DNA from: Streptomyces olivoverticillatus
Lineage (GTDB): Bacteria; Actinomycetota; Actinomycetes; Streptomycetales; Streptomycetaceae
Direction of reading: 5' to 3'
Length of the DNA: 64,000 nucleotides
Assembly: GCF_014203555.1 (NCBI RefSeq)
Contig: NZ_JACHJH010000002.1
Location: 156,791 to 220,790, forward strand
Part shown: positions 18,198 to 28,150 of the stretch, piece by piece
How the letters are laid out: every line of letters begins with the position of its first letter
How positions within the stretch are numbered: position 1 is the first letter of the stretch
Program-made: the position numbers and the translations under genes
The notes under the pieces: model-generated
What the model was told of the DNA's origin: nothing
The model's database searches: none
The model's input: the letters and a program-made list of their open reading frames with translations, nothing else

Positions 18198-20018
18198 TTA
18201 CTCGACGGTGACGGACTTCGCCAGGTTGCGCGGCTTGTCGATGTCGCGGCCCATGGCCTTCGCCGTGTAGTAGGCGAACAGCTGGAGCGGGATGCCCATC
18301 AGGATCGGGTCCAGCTCGTCCTCGTTCTTCGGCACCACGATCGTGTGGTCGGCCTTCTCCTGCTCCTGGTGCGCGACGGCGAGGATGCGGCCGCTGCGGG
18401 CCTTGATCTCCTCCAGCGCGGCGCGGTTCTTCTCCAGCAGCTCGTCGTCCGGCACGATCGCGACCGTCGGCATGGCGGGCTCGATCAGGGCCAGCGGGCC
18501 GTGCTTGAGCTCGGAGGCCGGGTAGGCCTCGGCGTGGATGTACGAGACCTCCTTGAGCTTCAGCGAGGCCTCGCGGGCCACCGGGTAGCCCCGGACGCGG
18601 CCGATGAACATCATCGACTTGGCGTCCGCGTACTCCGCGGCCAGCTTCTCGATCTCGGCCTCGTTCTCCAGGATCTCGGTGATCTGTGCCGGCAGCTTGC
18701 GCAGGCCCTCGATGATCCGCTTGCCGTCGGCGACGGACAGGTCGCGAGTGCGGCCCAGGTGCAGCGCGAGCAGGCCGAAGGAGACCACCATGTTGGTGAA
18801 GCACTTGGTGGAGACGACGCAGACCTCGGGGCCGGCGTGCACGTAGATGCCGCCGTCGGTCTCGCGGGCGATGGCCGAGCCGACCACGTTGACCAGGCCG
18901 AGGACGCGGGCGCCCTTGCGCTTGAGCTCCTGGACGGCGGCGAGGACGTCGTAGGTCTCACCGGACTGGGAGACCGCGATGTAGAGGGTGTCGGGGTCCA
19001 CGACCGGGTTGCGGTAGCGGAACTCGGAGGCCGGCTCGGCATCGGCGGGGATGCGGGCCAGCTCCTCGATCATCTGGGCGCCGATCTGGCCGGCGTGGTA
19101 CGAGGTGCCGCAACCGAGGATCTTCACCCGGCGCACGGCGCGCGCGTCACGGGCGTCGAGGTTGAGGCCGCCCAGGTGCACGGTGGAGAAGCGGTCGTCG
19201 ATGCGGCCGCGCAGCGCGCGGTCCACGGCGTCGGCCTGCTCGTGGATCTCCTTGTGCATGTACGTGTCGTGGCCGCCCATGTCGTACGACTCGGCCTCCC
19301 ACTCCACGGTGGTCGGCTGCGAGGAGGTGGAGGAGCCCTCGGTGGTGTACGTGCGGTAGTCGTCGGCCTTCAGGGTGGCCATCTCGCCGTCGTCGAGGGT
19401 GACGACCTGGCGGGTGTGGCTGACCAGCGCGGCGACGTCGGAGGAGACGAACATCTCCTTCTCGCCTATGCCCAGCACGACGGGGGAGCCGTTGCGGGCG
19501 ACGACGATGCGGTCCGGGAAGTCGGCGTGCAGGACGGCGATGCCGTAGGTGCCCTCGATGTGGCGGACGGCGTCGCGGACCTTCTCCTCCAGCGTGCCGG
19601 CCTGGGAGCGGGCGATGAGGTGGGCGAGCACCTCGGTGTCGGTGTCGGAGACGAAGACGAAGCCCTCGGCCGTCAGCTTGGTGCGCAGGTCGGAGGCGTT
19701 GTCGATGATGCCGTTGTGGACGACCGCGACCTTCTCCTCGGCGTCCAGGTGGGGGTGCGCGTTGACGTCGTTCGGCGCGCCGTGCGTGGCCCAGCGGGTG
19801 TGGGCGATGCCGGTGGTGCCGGCGAAGCGCTTGGGCAGGCGGGCCTCCAGCTCGCGGACGCGGCCCTTGGCCTTGGCGGACTTCAGGCCGCCGGTCTTGC
19901 CGCTCGCGTGCAGGGCGATACCGGCCGAGTCGTAGCCGCGGTACTCCAGGCGCTGCAGGCCCTCCAGCAGCAGGGGCGCGACATCACGCTTGCCGATGTA
20001 TCCGACGATTCCGCACAT
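18198..20018 (-). CDS. glmS: Glutamine-fructose-6-phosphate aminotransferase
   Basis: A 606-residue GlmS that makes glucosamine-6-phosphate from fructose-6-phosphate and glutamine, the first step to UDP-GlcNAc and cell wall. The N-terminal class II glutaminase starts MCGIVGYIG with nucleophile Cys2. Two SIS isomerase domains follow (CGTSYHAGQIGAQ, then SQSGETYDVLAA), and the C-terminus is LFAYYTAKAMGRDIDKPRNLAKSVTVE, the normal end. GGGAGGG precedes the ATG. Full length. Streptomycetes often have more than one glmS; this position matches the second S. coelicolor copy as I recall. Confidence 0.95.
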   Translation of the reverse strand: MCGIVGYIGKRDVAPLLLEGLQRLEYRGYDSAGIALHASGKTGGLKSAKAKGRVRELEARLPKRFAGTTGIAHTRWATHGAPNDVNAHPHLDAEEKVAVVHNGIIDNASDLRTKLTAEGFVFVSDTDTEVLAHLIARSQAGTLEEKVRDAVRHIEGTYGIAVLHADFPDRIVVARNGSPVVLGIGEKEMFVSSDVAALVSHTRQVVTLDDGEMATLKADDYRTYTTEGSSTSSQPTTVEWEAESYDMGGHDTYMHKEIHEQADAVDRALRGRIDDRFSTVHLGGLNLDARDARAVRRVKILGCGTSYHAGQIGAQMIEELARIPADAEPASEFRYRNPVVDPDTLYIAVSQSGETYDVLAAVQELKRKGARVLGLVNVVGSAIARETDGGIYVHAGPEVCVVSTKCFTNMVVSFGLLALHLGRTRDLSVADGKRIIEGLRKLPAQITEILENEAEIEKLAAEYADAKSMMFIGRVRGYPVAREASLKLKEVSYIHAEAYPASELKHGPLALIEPAMPTVAIVPDDELLEKNRAALEEIKARSGRILAVAHQEQEKADHTIVVPKNEDELDPILMGIPLQLFAYYTAKAMGRDIDKPRNLAKSVTVE

Positions 20019-20107
20019 AACTGACCCTCCCAGGTAAGCGTTCGGTGGTGCTCGGTGACGATGGGGAACGGGGCGGCGTACGGGCCGCTCCTTCGTGCCC
20101 CGCGGCC

Positions 20108-20368
20108 TCAGCCGTAGACGATGCGGCGCAGCTGCCGCAGCGAGAGCTGTGGGGGAGACACCGCGCGGTGCGGCAGCTCTGCCGCGATCCGCTCGAAGAT
20201 CTCCGTGTTGTTCAGCCCGCCCGATTGCAGCTCGCGATGGCGGCGGCGGACGAACTCCTCGGCCGTCTCGTCGAAGTACGCCAGGACGTCCAGGACCACC
20301 CGGGCGGCCTCGCCGCGCTGAAGCGGCGTGCTGCGCACCAGGTGATCCACCAGGTCGTCATGGGTCAT
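20108..20368 (-). CDS. Small conserved hypothetical protein
   Basis: An 86-residue helical protein (MTHDDLVDHLVRSTPLQRGEAARVV...LSLRQLRRIVYG) with no signal peptide or membrane segment. It lies 89 bp upstream of glmS on the same strand. ATG at 20368 is preferred; an in-frame GTG at 20383 would add five residues. The sequence pattern (R-G-E-A-x-R-V-V-x-D-V-x-x-Y-F-x-E near the N-terminus) suggests a compact helical domain. Function unknown; a link with cell-wall precursor supply is only positional. Confidence 0.7.
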   Translation of the reverse strand: MTHDDLVDHLVRSTPLQRGEAARVVLDVLAYFDETAEEFVRRRHRELQSGGLNNTEIFERIAAELPHRAVSPPQLSLRQLRRIVYG

Positions 20369-20487
20369 ACGGCGTTCGAGCACCCGTCGATACTGAGGGC
20401 TGTGGAAGCCTTTCGCAAGAATCCTGCCCGATTTCGGGCAGGGGTGGGGGTGAAGGAGGGTGATCAAGGCGATCCACGGTGATCCAG

Positions 20488-21381
20488 CTAGAAACGCCGC
20501 AGAATGGCCTGTTTCGCCGCGCCGAACTCCTCGTCCGTGAGGATCCCGGCGTGATGCAGCTCACCGAGCTCGCGCAGCCGGCGGAGCAGGGCGTCGTGAT
20601 CGGGCTCGGCGGACGCCCCGGCGGTCACGGCCGGCACCGCCTCCGGGGCGGCATCGAGGGCGGCGGGGAGCTCGGCGGTCTTCCCGTACGGATGCGGCAG
20701 GCGTGCCGCCACGGCCGCCGCTATCAGCGCGGTGAGTGTGTCCTTCTTGAAGCCGTGCAGCTCCAGCGCGTGCGGGTCGTGCTTGGCCGGGGCGTTCGTC
20801 CGGGCCGCCGGGACGACGAAACGCAGATGGCCGTTCTGCAGGCCCGTCGCGGGGAGCCACTCCACCGAGTCGATGTCGCGGACCGGCAGCTCGCGCGGCC
20901 CCGCCGACTTCTTGCCCTCCTCGGCCATCCAGTTCCACTCCAGGCGCACCCGCTCGCCGTCGAAGGAGACCGTGCCGTCGCCGGTGGACACCGACAGCGG
21001 CAGTGCCGGGCCGGGGAGCAGATACCGCTCGGCGGGACCGTCCGGCACCTGCTCCAGCAGCAGGGCATGACGGACCTCGTCCGCGAAGTACTCCGCCACG
21101 CCCATGCGGTCCGCCTCGACCGCCAGCTGATACGGATCGGCCGCATCCGCCAGCCGGCCGCGGGCGACCTGGGACAGCGGGTCGGTGCCGTCCCTCAGGC
21201 GCAGCCGGAGCCGGCCGCCGCGGCGGCCGGGCTCCAGGGCGATGCCGGCCACGGCCGTCAGCGGCACGGCCAGCCGGCCCAGCGTCTGCCGGAGCGGGTG
21301 CGTCTTCTCCCGGCCCGGCACGATGCCTATCGTGTCGCCGTCGAAGGTCCAGGAGCCGTCCTTCTGGAGGATCTCTGCCAT
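20488..21381 (-). CDS. DUF4429 / SHOCT domain protein
   Basis: A 297-residue protein. Two DUF4429-like beta-rich modules are visible (MAEILQKDGSWTFDGDTIGIV at the start, and DGTVSFDGERVRLEWNW at about 135-150), each of a pleckstrin-like type. The C-terminus is a SHOCT helical hairpin (LLRRLRELGELHHAGILTDEEFGAAKQAILRRF), a short oligomerisation module. Cytoplasmic. Function unknown; such proteins are common in streptomycetes. ATG at 21381 has only a weak ribosome-binding site but the N-terminus matches the family repeat. Confidence 0.82.
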   Translation of the reverse strand: MAEILQKDGSWTFDGDTIGIVPGREKTHPLRQTLGRLAVPLTAVAGIALEPGRRGGRLRLRLRDGTDPLSQVARGRLADAADPYQLAVEADRMGVAEYFADEVRHALLLEQVPDGPAERYLLPGPALPLSVSTGDGTVSFDGERVRLEWNWMAEEGKKSAGPRELPVRDIDSVEWLPATGLQNGHLRFVVPAARTNAPAKHDPHALELHGFKKDTLTALIAAAVAARLPHPYGKTAELPAALDAAPEAVPAVTAGASAEPDHDALLRRLRELGELHHAGILTDEEFGAAKQAILRRF

Positions 21382-21419
21382 GGACCGAATTATCGCAGGT
21401 CCATGGGGTGTTGATCCGG

Positions 21420-22586
21420 TCAGTCGGTGAGCCCCAGCTCGCGGGCGATCAGCATCCGCTGCACCTCGCTGGTGCCCTCGCCGATCTCCAGGATCTTGGA
21501 GTCCCGCCACATGCGGGCCACCGGGTACTCGTTCATGAAGCCGTAGCCGCCGTGGATCTGGGTGGCCTCGCGGGCGTTGGTGACCGCGATCTCCGAGGAG
21601 TAGAGCTTGGCCAGCGCCGCCTCCTTCTTGAACGGCTCGCCGTGCACCAGCCGGGAGGCCGCGTCCCGCCAGGCGATCCGGGCGGTGTGCGCCCGCATCT
21701 CCATGTCGGCGATCTTGAACTGGATGGCCTGGTTGGCGCCGATCGGCCGGCCGAAGGCCCGGCGGGTCTTGGCGTACGAGACCGACTCGTCGACACAGCC
21801 CTGGGCCAGGCCCGTGGCCAGCGCCGAGATCGCGATCCGGCCCTCGTCCAGTATCCGCAGGAACTGGGCGTAGCCGCGGCCCTCTTCGCCCAGCAGGTTC
21901 GCGGCGGGCACCCGGACGTCGGAGAAGGACAGCTCGCGGGTGTCCGAAGCGTTCCAGCCGACCTTGGAGTAGGGGGCGGCGACCGTGAAGCCGGGGGTGC
22001 CGGAGGGCACGATGATCGAGGAGATCAGCGGCTTGCCGTCCGGCTTGTGGCCGGTGACGGCGGTGACGGTGACCAGGCCGGTGATGTCGGTGCCGGAGTT
22101 GGTGATGAAGCACTTGGTGCCATTGATCACCCACTCGCCGGTGGCCTCGTCCAGGCGCGCGGTGGTGCGGGTGCCGCCGGCGTCGGAGCCGCACTCCGGC
22201 TCCGTCAGGCCGAACGCACCCAGCGACTCGCCCGCGCACAGCTTCGGCAGCCACTGCTGCTTCTGCTCCTGGGTGCCGAAGCGGAAGATCGGCATCGCGC
22301 CGAGGGAGACGCCGGCTTCCAGGGTGATGGCCACGGAGGAGTCCACCCGGGCCAGCTCTTCGAGGGCGAGGCCGAGGGCAAGGTAGTCGCCGCCCATGCC
22401 GCCGTACTCCTCGGGGAAGGGCAGGCCGAACAGGCCCATGCGGCCCATTTCCCGCACGATCTCGTACGGGAATTCGTGGCGCTCGTAGAAGTCGCCGATC
22501 TTGGGGGCGACCACGTCGTGTGCGAACTCCTCGACGGTGCGGCGGAGTTCTTCGTGTTCCGGGGTGAGGCGGTGGTCCAGCGACAT
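21420..22586 (-). CDS. acdH: Acyl-CoA dehydrogenase (AcdH type, branched-chain)
   Basis: A 388-residue FAD flavoenzyme. Family signatures are FGLTEPECGSDAGGTRT (flavin loop, about 130-146), the SDTRELSFSDVRVPAANLLGEEGRGY segment, and TQIHGGYGFMNEYPVARMWRDSKI near the C-terminus. The catalytic base is likely within IHGGYGF or in the helix near residue 245-250. It lies 3 bp behind HMG-CoA lyase in an operon with a biotin-dependent carboxylase, the set expected for leucine/isovaleryl-CoA breakdown; S. coelicolor acdH occupies the same place as I recall it. Confidence 0.9.
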   Translation of the reverse strand: MSLDHRLTPEHEELRRTVEEFAHDVVAPKIGDFYERHEFPYEIVREMGRMGLFGLPFPEEYGGMGGDYLALGLALEELARVDSSVAITLEAGVSLGAMPIFRFGTQEQKQQWLPKLCAGESLGAFGLTEPECGSDAGGTRTTARLDEATGEWVINGTKCFITNSGTDITGLVTVTAVTGHKPDGKPLISSIIVPSGTPGFTVAAPYSKVGWNASDTRELSFSDVRVPAANLLGEEGRGYAQFLRILDEGRIAISALATGLAQGCVDESVSYAKTRRAFGRPIGANQAIQFKIADMEMRAHTARIAWRDAASRLVHGEPFKKEAALAKLYSSEIAVTNAREATQIHGGYGFMNEYPVARMWRDSKILEIGEGTSEVQRMLIARELGLTD

Positions 22587-22589
22587 GGC

Positions 22590-23528
22590 TCAGGGCTCCT
22601 GGTGGGAGAGGGCGCGGACGGTGCGGGAAGGGCTGGGCCGTCCCAGGTGGCCGGCCATCCACACGCTCGTGGCGGTGAGACGGCCGAGGTCGACCCCGGT
22701 GGTGATGCCGAGGCCGTCGAGCATCCATACGAGGTCTTCGGTGGCGAGGTTTCCGGTGGCGCTCTTCGCGTACGGGCAGCCGCCGAGGCCGCCCGCGGAG
22801 GCGTCGACGGTGGTCACGCCGTGGCGCAGCGCGGCCAGGGTGTTGGCGAGCGCCTGGCCGTAGGTGTCGTGGAAGTGGACGGCGAGCCGCTCCGCGCCCA
22901 CGCCCGCCTCGCCGAGGGCGGCCAGCAGGGCGGTGACGTGGCCGGGGGTGGCCACGCCGATGGTGTCGCCGAGGCTCAGCTCGTCACAGCCGAGGCCGAG
23001 CAGCCGGCGGCTGACGTCGACCGTCCGCGCGATGGGCACGGCCCCTTCCCAGGGGTCGCCGAAGCACATCGACAGATAGCCGCGCACCCGCAGGCCGGCC
23101 TCCTTGGCCTCGGCCACGACCGGGGCGAACATCTCCAGCGACTCGTCCACCGTGCGGTTGAGGTTGGCCTTGGCGAAGGACTCGGTGACGCTGCCGAAGA
23201 CGGCGATCTCGCGCACCCCGAGGGCCAGGGCGCGCTCGAGGCCACGCCGGTTCGGCACCAGCACGGGCAGCCGGGCCTCGACGCCGTCGAGCATCGGCAC
23301 CAGCTGCTCGGCGTCGGCGAGCTGCGGCACCCACTTGGGGTGCACGAAGCTCGTCGTCTCGACGGTGGAGAGGCCGGCGGCGGCCAGCCGCCGGATGAAC
23401 TCCGCCTTCACCTCGACCGGGACGACGGTCTTCTCGTTCTGCAGGCCGTCGCGGGGGCCCACCTCGTGGATGCGGACGTGGGTGGGCAGGCCGGCTTCCG
23501 GTACGGCCATGGGCAGTCCGCTGATCAC
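22590..23528 (-). CDS. hmgL: Hydroxymethylglutaryl-CoA lyase
   Basis: A 312-residue TIM-barrel lyase cleaving HMG-CoA to acetoacetate and acetyl-Co[19 protein letters not shown] N-terminus ([14 protein letters not shown], about residue 17) carries the substrate Arg-Asp pair; [14 protein letters not shown] gives the metal His-x-His; [20 protein letters not shown] holds the signature cysteine loop. The GTG at 23528 overlaps the carboxylase stop by 4 bp and is preceded by GAGGGGGAG; ATG 18 bp further in is an alternative start. Position after MccA/MccB-type genes supports leucine catabolism. Confidence 0.92.
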   Translation of the reverse strand: MISGLPMAVPEAGLPTHVRIHEVGPRDGLQNEKTVVPVEVKAEFIRRLAAAGLSTVETTSFVHPKWVPQLADAEQLVPMLDGVEARLPVLVPNRRGLERALALGVREIAVFGSVTESFAKANLNRTVDESLEMFAPVVAEAKEAGLRVRGYLSMCFGDPWEGAVPIARTVDVSRRLLGLGCDELSLGDTIGVATPGHVTALLAALGEAGVGAERLAVHFHDTYGQALANTLAALRHGVTTVDASAGGLGGCPYAKSATGNLATEDLVWMLDGLGITTGVDLGRLTATSVWMAGHLGRPSPSRTVRALSHQEP

Positions 23529-25690
23529 GACTCCCCCTCGGTGGCGTCGAGCGGGGTGACCACGGCCAGTACCTGGTCCATGGCGACCGTGCCGCCCGCG
23601 GTGACGTCGAGCTCGGTGACGGTGCCGTCGTGAGGGGCGGCGATGACGTGTTCCATCTTCATCGCCTCCACGACGAGCAGGCTCTGGCCGGCGGTGACCA
23701 GATCGCCGACGGCGGCCTTGACGACGGTGACCGTGCCGGGCATGGGGGCGGTCAGGGCGCCGGCGTGGGCGGCCGCGGATCCGCCGCGGAGGGCGGTCTC
23801 GACGGGGTCGTGGGCGGTGACGTGCCAGGCGTCGCCGTCCCTGGCGAGCCACGTGCCCTCCGGGCCGGCGGTGAGGGTGAAGCGGTGGGTGAGGCCGCGC
23901 CACGTGAGGACGCCCACGTTGTGGGCATGCGTTCCGCTTGGGGCGATGGGGGCACCTCCCATGCCGTTCAGGCAATGGGAGAGGGTGGGCACAACGCCGG
24001 AAGACGGCGTCAGCCACCTCGCCTGGACCCCGGTGCGGGGTGCGGGGTCGTTGCCCGGGTGCGGCCCGGTGGTCGGGCTGTGCCCACCCGTTCCGCCCTG
24101 CGGAACGCCTGCCCACAACCCGATTTCTGCGTTCTCCGCGCGGCCGCGTACCCCGACCGTTACCGGGTCCTGGCCCGGCACCCGGAAGTGGTGCGGCGTC
24201 CACGCCGGGTCGTCGCCGAGGCGCCAGCCGCTCGGGACCGAGAAGGGGTCCGTCCAGCCTCCGGAGGCATCCGGCTCCAGCGCAGCCTGCCGCACCAGCG
24301 CCGCCGCCGCGTAGACCTCCTCCGGGACGGCCGGCTCCAGCAGGCCCTCGACCTCGCGGTCGACCAGGCCCGTGTCCAGGGCGCCGGAGGCGACGTCCGG
24401 GTGGGCCAGGAGGCGCCGCAGGAATCCGGTGTTCGTCTCGACGCCGAGCACCACCGTCTCGGCCAGCGCCGCGCGCAGCCGCCGCAGGGCCGTCGCGCGG
24501 TCGGGGCCGTGGGCGATGACCTTGGCGAGCATGGGGTCGTAGGACGTCCCGACCTCGGTGCCCGCCGACAAGCCGGAGTCCACGCGCACGCCCTCGCCCA
24601 CGGGCTCGCGCAGCGCCAGCACCGTGCCCGCCGAGGGCAGGAAGCCCCGGGCGGGGACCTCCGCGCAGATCCGGGCCTCCACCGCGTGGCCGGAGAGCGT
24701 CACGTCCTCCTGGGCGAGGCCCAGCTTCTCGCCCGCGGCCACGCGGACCTGCCACTCCACCAGGTCCAGGCCCGTGATCAGCTCGGTGACCGGGTGCTCG
24801 ACCTGGAGGCGGGTGTTCATCTCCATGAAGTAGTACGACGAGGGGTCGTCGCCCGGCACGATGAACTCCACCGTGCCCGCGCCCCGGTAGCCGCACGAGC
24901 GCGCGGCCGAGACCGCCGCCTCGCCCATGGCGGCGCGGGTCGCCTCGTCCAGCAGGACACTGGGCGCCTCTTCGATGATCTTCTGGTGGCGGCGCTGGAG
25001 CGAGCACTCGCGCTCGCCGAGGTGGATGACGTGGCCGTGTCCGTCGGCCAGCACCTGGATCTCGATGTGCCGGGGCCGGTCGACCCAGCGCTCCACGAGC
25101 AGCGTGTCGTCGCCGAAGGAGCCGCGCGCCTCGCGGCGGGCGGCGGCGATCTCCTCGCCCAGCAGCGCTTCGTCGCGCACGAGCCGCATGCCCTTGCCGC
25201 CGCCGCCCGCGGAGGGCTTGAGCAGCACCGGCATACCGATCTCGCGCGCCGCGGCGGCCAGTTCGGCATCGGTCAGGCCGCTGCCGGTGGAGCCGGGCAC
25301 GACGGGCACGCCCGCCGCCCGGACCGTCTCCTTGGCGCGGATCTTGTCGCCCATGAGCTCGATGGCCTCGGCGGGCGGGCCGATGAAGGCGAGCCCCGCC
25401 TCGGTGCAGGCCCGGGCGAAGGCGGCGTTCTCCGCGAGGAAGCCGTAGCCCGGGTGCACGGCCTGGGCGCCGGAGCGGGCGGCTGCCTCCAGCAGTCGCG
25501 GTATGGACAGATAGCTCTCCGCGGCCGCCGCAGGGCCGATCCGCACGGCGGTGTCGGCCTCACGGACGTGCCGGGCGCCCGCGTCGGCGTCGCTGAAGAC
25601 GGCCACGGAGCGGATGCCGAGGGAGCGCAGCGTACGGATGACGCGAACGGCGATCTCGCCTCGGTTGGCGACAAGGACAGTGTCGAACAT
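23525..25690 (-). CDS. Biotin-dependent acyl-CoA carboxylase alpha subunit with in-frame insertion
   Basis: A 721-residue subunit with biotin carboxylase ([17 protein letters not shown] at the N-terminus; ATP-grasp loop [29 protein letters not shown]) and a C-terminal biotinyl domain ([13 protein letters not shown]). It forms a complex with the beta subunit encoded just upstream, probably methylcrotonyl-CoA carboxylase given HMG-CoA lyase and AcdH in the same operon. It is about 60-80 residues longer than the usual 640-660. The surplus (about [11 protein letters not shown] through [10 protein letters not shown]) is encoded by two palindromic repeats at 23918-23995 and 24080-24119 and by sequence between them. 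The reading frame stays open through them. Confidence 0.9.
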   Translation of the reverse strand: MFDTVLVANRGEIAVRVIRTLRSLGIRSVAVFSDADAGARHVREADTAVRIGPAAAAESYLSIPRLLEAAARSGAQAVHPGYGFLAENAAFARACTEAGLAFIGPPAEAIELMGDKIRAKETVRAAGVPVVPGSTGSGLTDAELAAAAREIGMPVLLKPSAGGGGKGMRLVRDEALLGEEIAAARREARGSFGDDTLLVERWVDRPRHIEIQVLADGHGHVIHLGERECSLQRRHQKIIEEAPSVLLDEATRAAMGEAAVSAARSCGYRGAGTVEFIVPGDDPSSYYFMEMNTRLQVEHPVTELITGLDLVEWQVRVAAGEKLGLAQEDVTLSGHAVEARICAEVPARGFLPSAGTVLALREPVGEGVRVDSGLSAGTEVGTSYDPMLAKVIAHGPDRATALRRLRAALAETVVLGVETNTGFLRRLLAHPDVASGALDTGLVDREVEGLLEPAVPEEVYAAAALVRQAALEPDASGGWTDPFSVPSGWRLGDDPAWTPHHFRVPGQDPVTVGVRGRAENAEIGLWAGVPQGGTGGHSPTTGPHPGNDPAPRTGVQARWLTPSSGVVPTLSHCLNGMGGAPIAPSGTHAHNVGVLTWRGLTHRFTLTAGPEGTWLARDGDAWHVTAHDPVETALRGGSAAAHAGALTAPMPGTVTVVKAAVGDLVTAGQSLLVVEAMKMEHVIAAPHDGTVTELDVTAGGTVAMDQVLAVVTPLDATEGES
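23918..23995. repeat. Palindromic repeat (GTTGTGGGC/GTGGGCACAAC) inside a coding sequence
   Basis: GTTGTGGGCATGCGTTCCGC at the left and GTGGGCACAAC at the right edge match the arms of the elements at 24080 and 59176. The middle is replaced by a second imperfect palindrome (CTCCCATGCC / GGCAATGGGAG). This kind of element is common between genes in Streptomyces; here it is within the carboxylase alpha gene. Confidence 0.8.
24080..24119. repeat. Palindromic repeat inside carboxylase alpha gene
   Basis: GTGCCCACC, then a perfect CGTTCCGC-CCT-GCGGAACG hairpin (24090-24108), then GCCCACAAC. Same family as 23918-23995 and 59176-59222. Translated in frame. Confidence 0.85.
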
Positions 25691-25698
25691 GCTCCGCC

Positions 25699-27315
25699 TC
25701 ACATCCGGAAGACGCCGTAGCCGGGCGTGCCCAGCGGCGCGTTGGCGCATGCGGTCAGGGCCAGGCCGAGCACCTGCCGGGTCTGCAGGGGGTCGATGAC
25801 CCCGTCGTCCCACAGGCGCGCCGTTGCGTAGTAGGCGCTGCCCTGGGTCTCGTACTGCTCGCGGATGGGGGCCCGGAAGGCCTCCTCGTCCTCCGTGCTC
25901 CACTCCTCGCCGCGCGCTTCGAGCTGATCGCGCTTGACGGTCGCGAGCACCGAGGCGGCCTGCTCGCCGCCCATCACCGAGATCTTGGCGTTGGGCCACA
26001 TCCACATGAAGCGCGGCGAATAGGCGCGCCCGCACATCGAGTAGTTGCCCGCGCCGTAGGAGCCGCCTATCACCACGGTCAGCTTGGGCACGCGCGTGCA
26101 GGCGACGGCGGTGACCATCTTCGCGCCGTGCTTGGCGATGCCGCCCGCCTCGTACTGCCGGCCGACCATGAAGCCGGAGATGTTCTGCAGGAAGACCAGC
26201 GGGATGCCGCGCTGGTCGCACAGCTCGATGAAGTGGGCGCCCTTCTGGGCGGATTCGGAGAAGAGGATGCCGTTGTTCGCGACGATGCCCACGGGGTGGC
26301 CGTGGATCCGGGCGAAGCCGGTGACGAGCGTCTGGCCGAACTCGGCCTTGAACTCGGCGAAGCGCGAGCCGTCGACCACGCGGGCGATGACCTCGCGCAC
26401 GTCGTAGGGCGTCCGCGAGTCGGCCGGCACCACGCCGTAGAGCCCCGCCGGATCGGCCTTGGGCTCCTCCACCGGCTCCACCGGCCAGGGCAGGGGGCCG
26501 CGCTCGGGCAGCGTGGAGACGATGGTGCGCACGATGCGCAGCGCGTGCGCGTCGTCCTCGGCGAGGTGGTCGGTGACGCCCGAGACCTTGGAGTGGACCT
26601 CGCCGCCGCCCAGCTCCTCGGCCGTGACCACTTCGCCCGTGGCGGCCTTCACCAGCGGCGGGCCGCCCAGGAAGATCGTGCCCTGGCCGCGCACGATCAC
26701 CGCCTCGTCGCTCATCGCCGGGACGTAGGCGCCGCCGGCGGTGCAGGAGCCGAGGACTGCCGCGATCTGCGGGATGCCCGCACCGGACATCCGCGCCTGG
26801 TTGTAGAAGATCCGGCCGAAGTGCTCGCGGTCGGGGAAGACCTCGTCCTGCATGGGCAGGAAGGCGCCGCCGGAGTCGACCAGGTACAGGCACGGCAGCC
26901 TGTTCTCCAGGGCGATCTCCTGGGCGCGCAGGTGCTTCTTGACGGTCATCGGGTAATACGTACCGCCCTTGACGGTGGCGTCGTTGGCGACGATCACCGC
27001 CTCGCGGCCCGAGACCCGCCCGATGCCCGCGATCACCCCGGCCGCCGGGGCCGCGCCCCCGTACATCCCCTCGGCCGCCAGCGGGGCGATCTCCAGGAAC
27101 GGCGAGCCGGGGTCCAGCAGGGTGTCGACCCGGTCGCGCGGCAGCAGCTTGCCGCGCGCGGTGTGCCGCTCGCGCGCCTTCGCGCCGCCTCCCAGCCGTG
27201 CGACGGCCAGCTTCTCGCGCAGCCCCGCCACCAGCTCGCGGTGCGCGGCCTCATTGGCCCGCCAGGCGTCGGACGCCGGATCTGCGGCGCTCCCCAGCAC
27301 CGGTGCCTGCTGCAT
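25699..27315 (-). CDS. Acyl-CoA carboxylase beta (carboxyltransferase) subunit
   Basis: A 538-residue carboxyltransferase of the MccB/PccB/AccD fold with two crotonase-like halves. Signatures include [40 protein letters not shown], and [17 protein letters not shown] in the second half. The sequence is closest to methylcrotonyl/geranyl-type beta subunits as I recall them (AMSDE and NISGFMVG). ATG at 27315 is preceded by AAGGGAG. It is the first gene of the five-function leucine-type operon, 8 bp ahead of the alpha subunit, and its promoter region carries two GTTAA-N6-YTAAC operators shared with a divergent tetR. Confidence 0.93.
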   Translation of the reverse strand: MQQAPVLGSAADPASDAWRANEAAHRELVAGLREKLAVARLGGGAKARERHTARGKLLPRDRVDTLLDPGSPFLEIAPLAAEGMYGGAAPAAGVIAGIGRVSGREAVIVANDATVKGGTYYPMTVKKHLRAQEIALENRLPCLYLVDSGGAFLPMQDEVFPDREHFGRIFYNQARMSGAGIPQIAAVLGSCTAGGAYVPAMSDEAVIVRGQGTIFLGGPPLVKAATGEVVTAEELGGGEVHSKVSGVTDHLAEDDAHALRIVRTIVSTLPERGPLPWPVEPVEEPKADPAGLYGVVPADSRTPYDVREVIARVVDGSRFAEFKAEFGQTLVTGFARIHGHPVGIVANNGILFSESAQKGAHFIELCDQRGIPLVFLQNISGFMVGRQYEAGGIAKHGAKMVTAVACTRVPKLTVVIGGSYGAGNYSMCGRAYSPRFMWMWPNAKISVMGGEQAASVLATVKRDQLEARGEEWSTEDEEAFRAPIREQYETQGSAYYATARLWDDGVIDPLQTRQVLGLALTACANAPLGTPGYGVFRM

Positions 27316-27336
27316 GTACTCGAGCTCCCTTGCTCG

Positions 27337-27382
27337 GTTAATGAGCGTTAACACGTGTGGCTTCAGGTTAACGACCACTAAC
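27337..27382. promoter_or_regulatory. Two TetR-type operators
   Basis: GTTAATGAGCGTTAAC (27337-27352) and GTTAACGACCACTAAC (27367-27382) both fit GTTAA-N6-YTAAC. Their starts are 30 bp apart, close to three helical turns, so two dimers would sit on the same face. They lie between the carboxyltransferase and tetR starts, suggesting autoregulation and repression of both operons. Confidence 0.75.
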
Positions 27383-27397
27383 GGCGCTGTCTAGAAT
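27368..27397 (+). promoter_or_regulatory. Promoter of tetR, probably leaderless transcript
   Basis: TTAACG (27368-27373) and TAGAAT (27392-27397) are spaced 18 bp. The GTG start at 27405 is only 7 bases after the -10 element and has no ribosome-binding site, so transcription probably starts at or next to the GTG. The -35 lies inside the second operator. Confidence 0.6.
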
Positions 27398-27404
27398 TAC
27401 TTTC

Positions 27405-28019
27405 GTGAAAGACGCAGCCCCCGGCACCCGAACCGCTTCGCCCACCCGCCGCGAGCAGATCCTCCAGGAGGCCGCCCGGCTCTTCGCCGAGCGCGGCTTC
27501 CACGGCGTGGGGGTGGATGAGATAGGGGCGGCGGTCGGCATCAGCGGCCCCGGGCTCTACCGCCACTTCGCGGGCAAGGACGCCATGCTCGCCGAGCTGC
27601 TGGTGGGCATCAGCGGGCGGCTCTTCGCGGGCGGCCGGCAGCGCGTGGCGGCCGCCGCGGAGGCGGGCGGCGGCGCGGCCGCGGTCCTCGACTCGCTGAT
27701 CGACGGGCACATCGACTTCGCCCTCGACGACCGGGCGCTGATCACCCTCCACGACCGCGAGCTCGGCCAGCTCCGCGACAGCGACCGCAAGCTCGTGCGC
27801 TCCCTCCAGCGCCAGTACGTGGAGCTGTGGGTCGACGTCGTGCGGCAGCTGCACCCCGAGGCGCCCGAGGTGGTTGCCCGCGCCGCCGTGCACGCCGTCT
27901 TCGGCCTGCTCAACTCCACCCCGCACCTCGGCCGCCCCGGCGCCCTGCCCGGCCGCGACGCCACCGCCGCGCTGCTGCGCCGCCTCGCGCTGGGCGCCCT
28001 GGACGCACTGTCCGGCTGA
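27405..28019 (+). CDS. TetR-family regulator of acyl-CoA catabolism
   Basis: A 204-residue TetR protein with an N-terminal HTH (RREQILQEAARLFAERGFHGVGVDEIGAAVGISGPGLYRHFAGKDAML, about residues 16-62) and an all-helical ligand domain. Divergent to the leucine-type carboxylase operon and followed by another acyl-CoA dehydrogenase and thioesterase, so an acyl-CoA inducer is likely. It probably binds the paired GTTAA-N6-YTAAC sites upstream. Confidence 0.92.
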   Translation: MKDAAPGTRTASPTRREQILQEAARLFAERGFHGVGVDEIGAAVGISGPGLYRHFAGKDAMLAELLVGISGRLFAGGRQRVAAAAEAGGGAAAVLDSLIDGHIDFALDDRALITLHDRELGQLRDSDRKLVRSLQRQYVELWVDVVRQLHPEAPEVVARAAVHAVFGLLNSTPHLGRPGALPGRDATAALLRRLALGALDALSG

Positions 28020-28150
28020 CCGGGCGGACCGCAGCGATCGCGCCGACGGGATCCGGACAGCCGGGATCTGGACAGTCGCGGTGACTCACCGGTAGCTTCG
28101 CTGAGCAAGCGCTTACACAGTCGGGGTTCCCACAGCCGGGAGGGGGAGCT

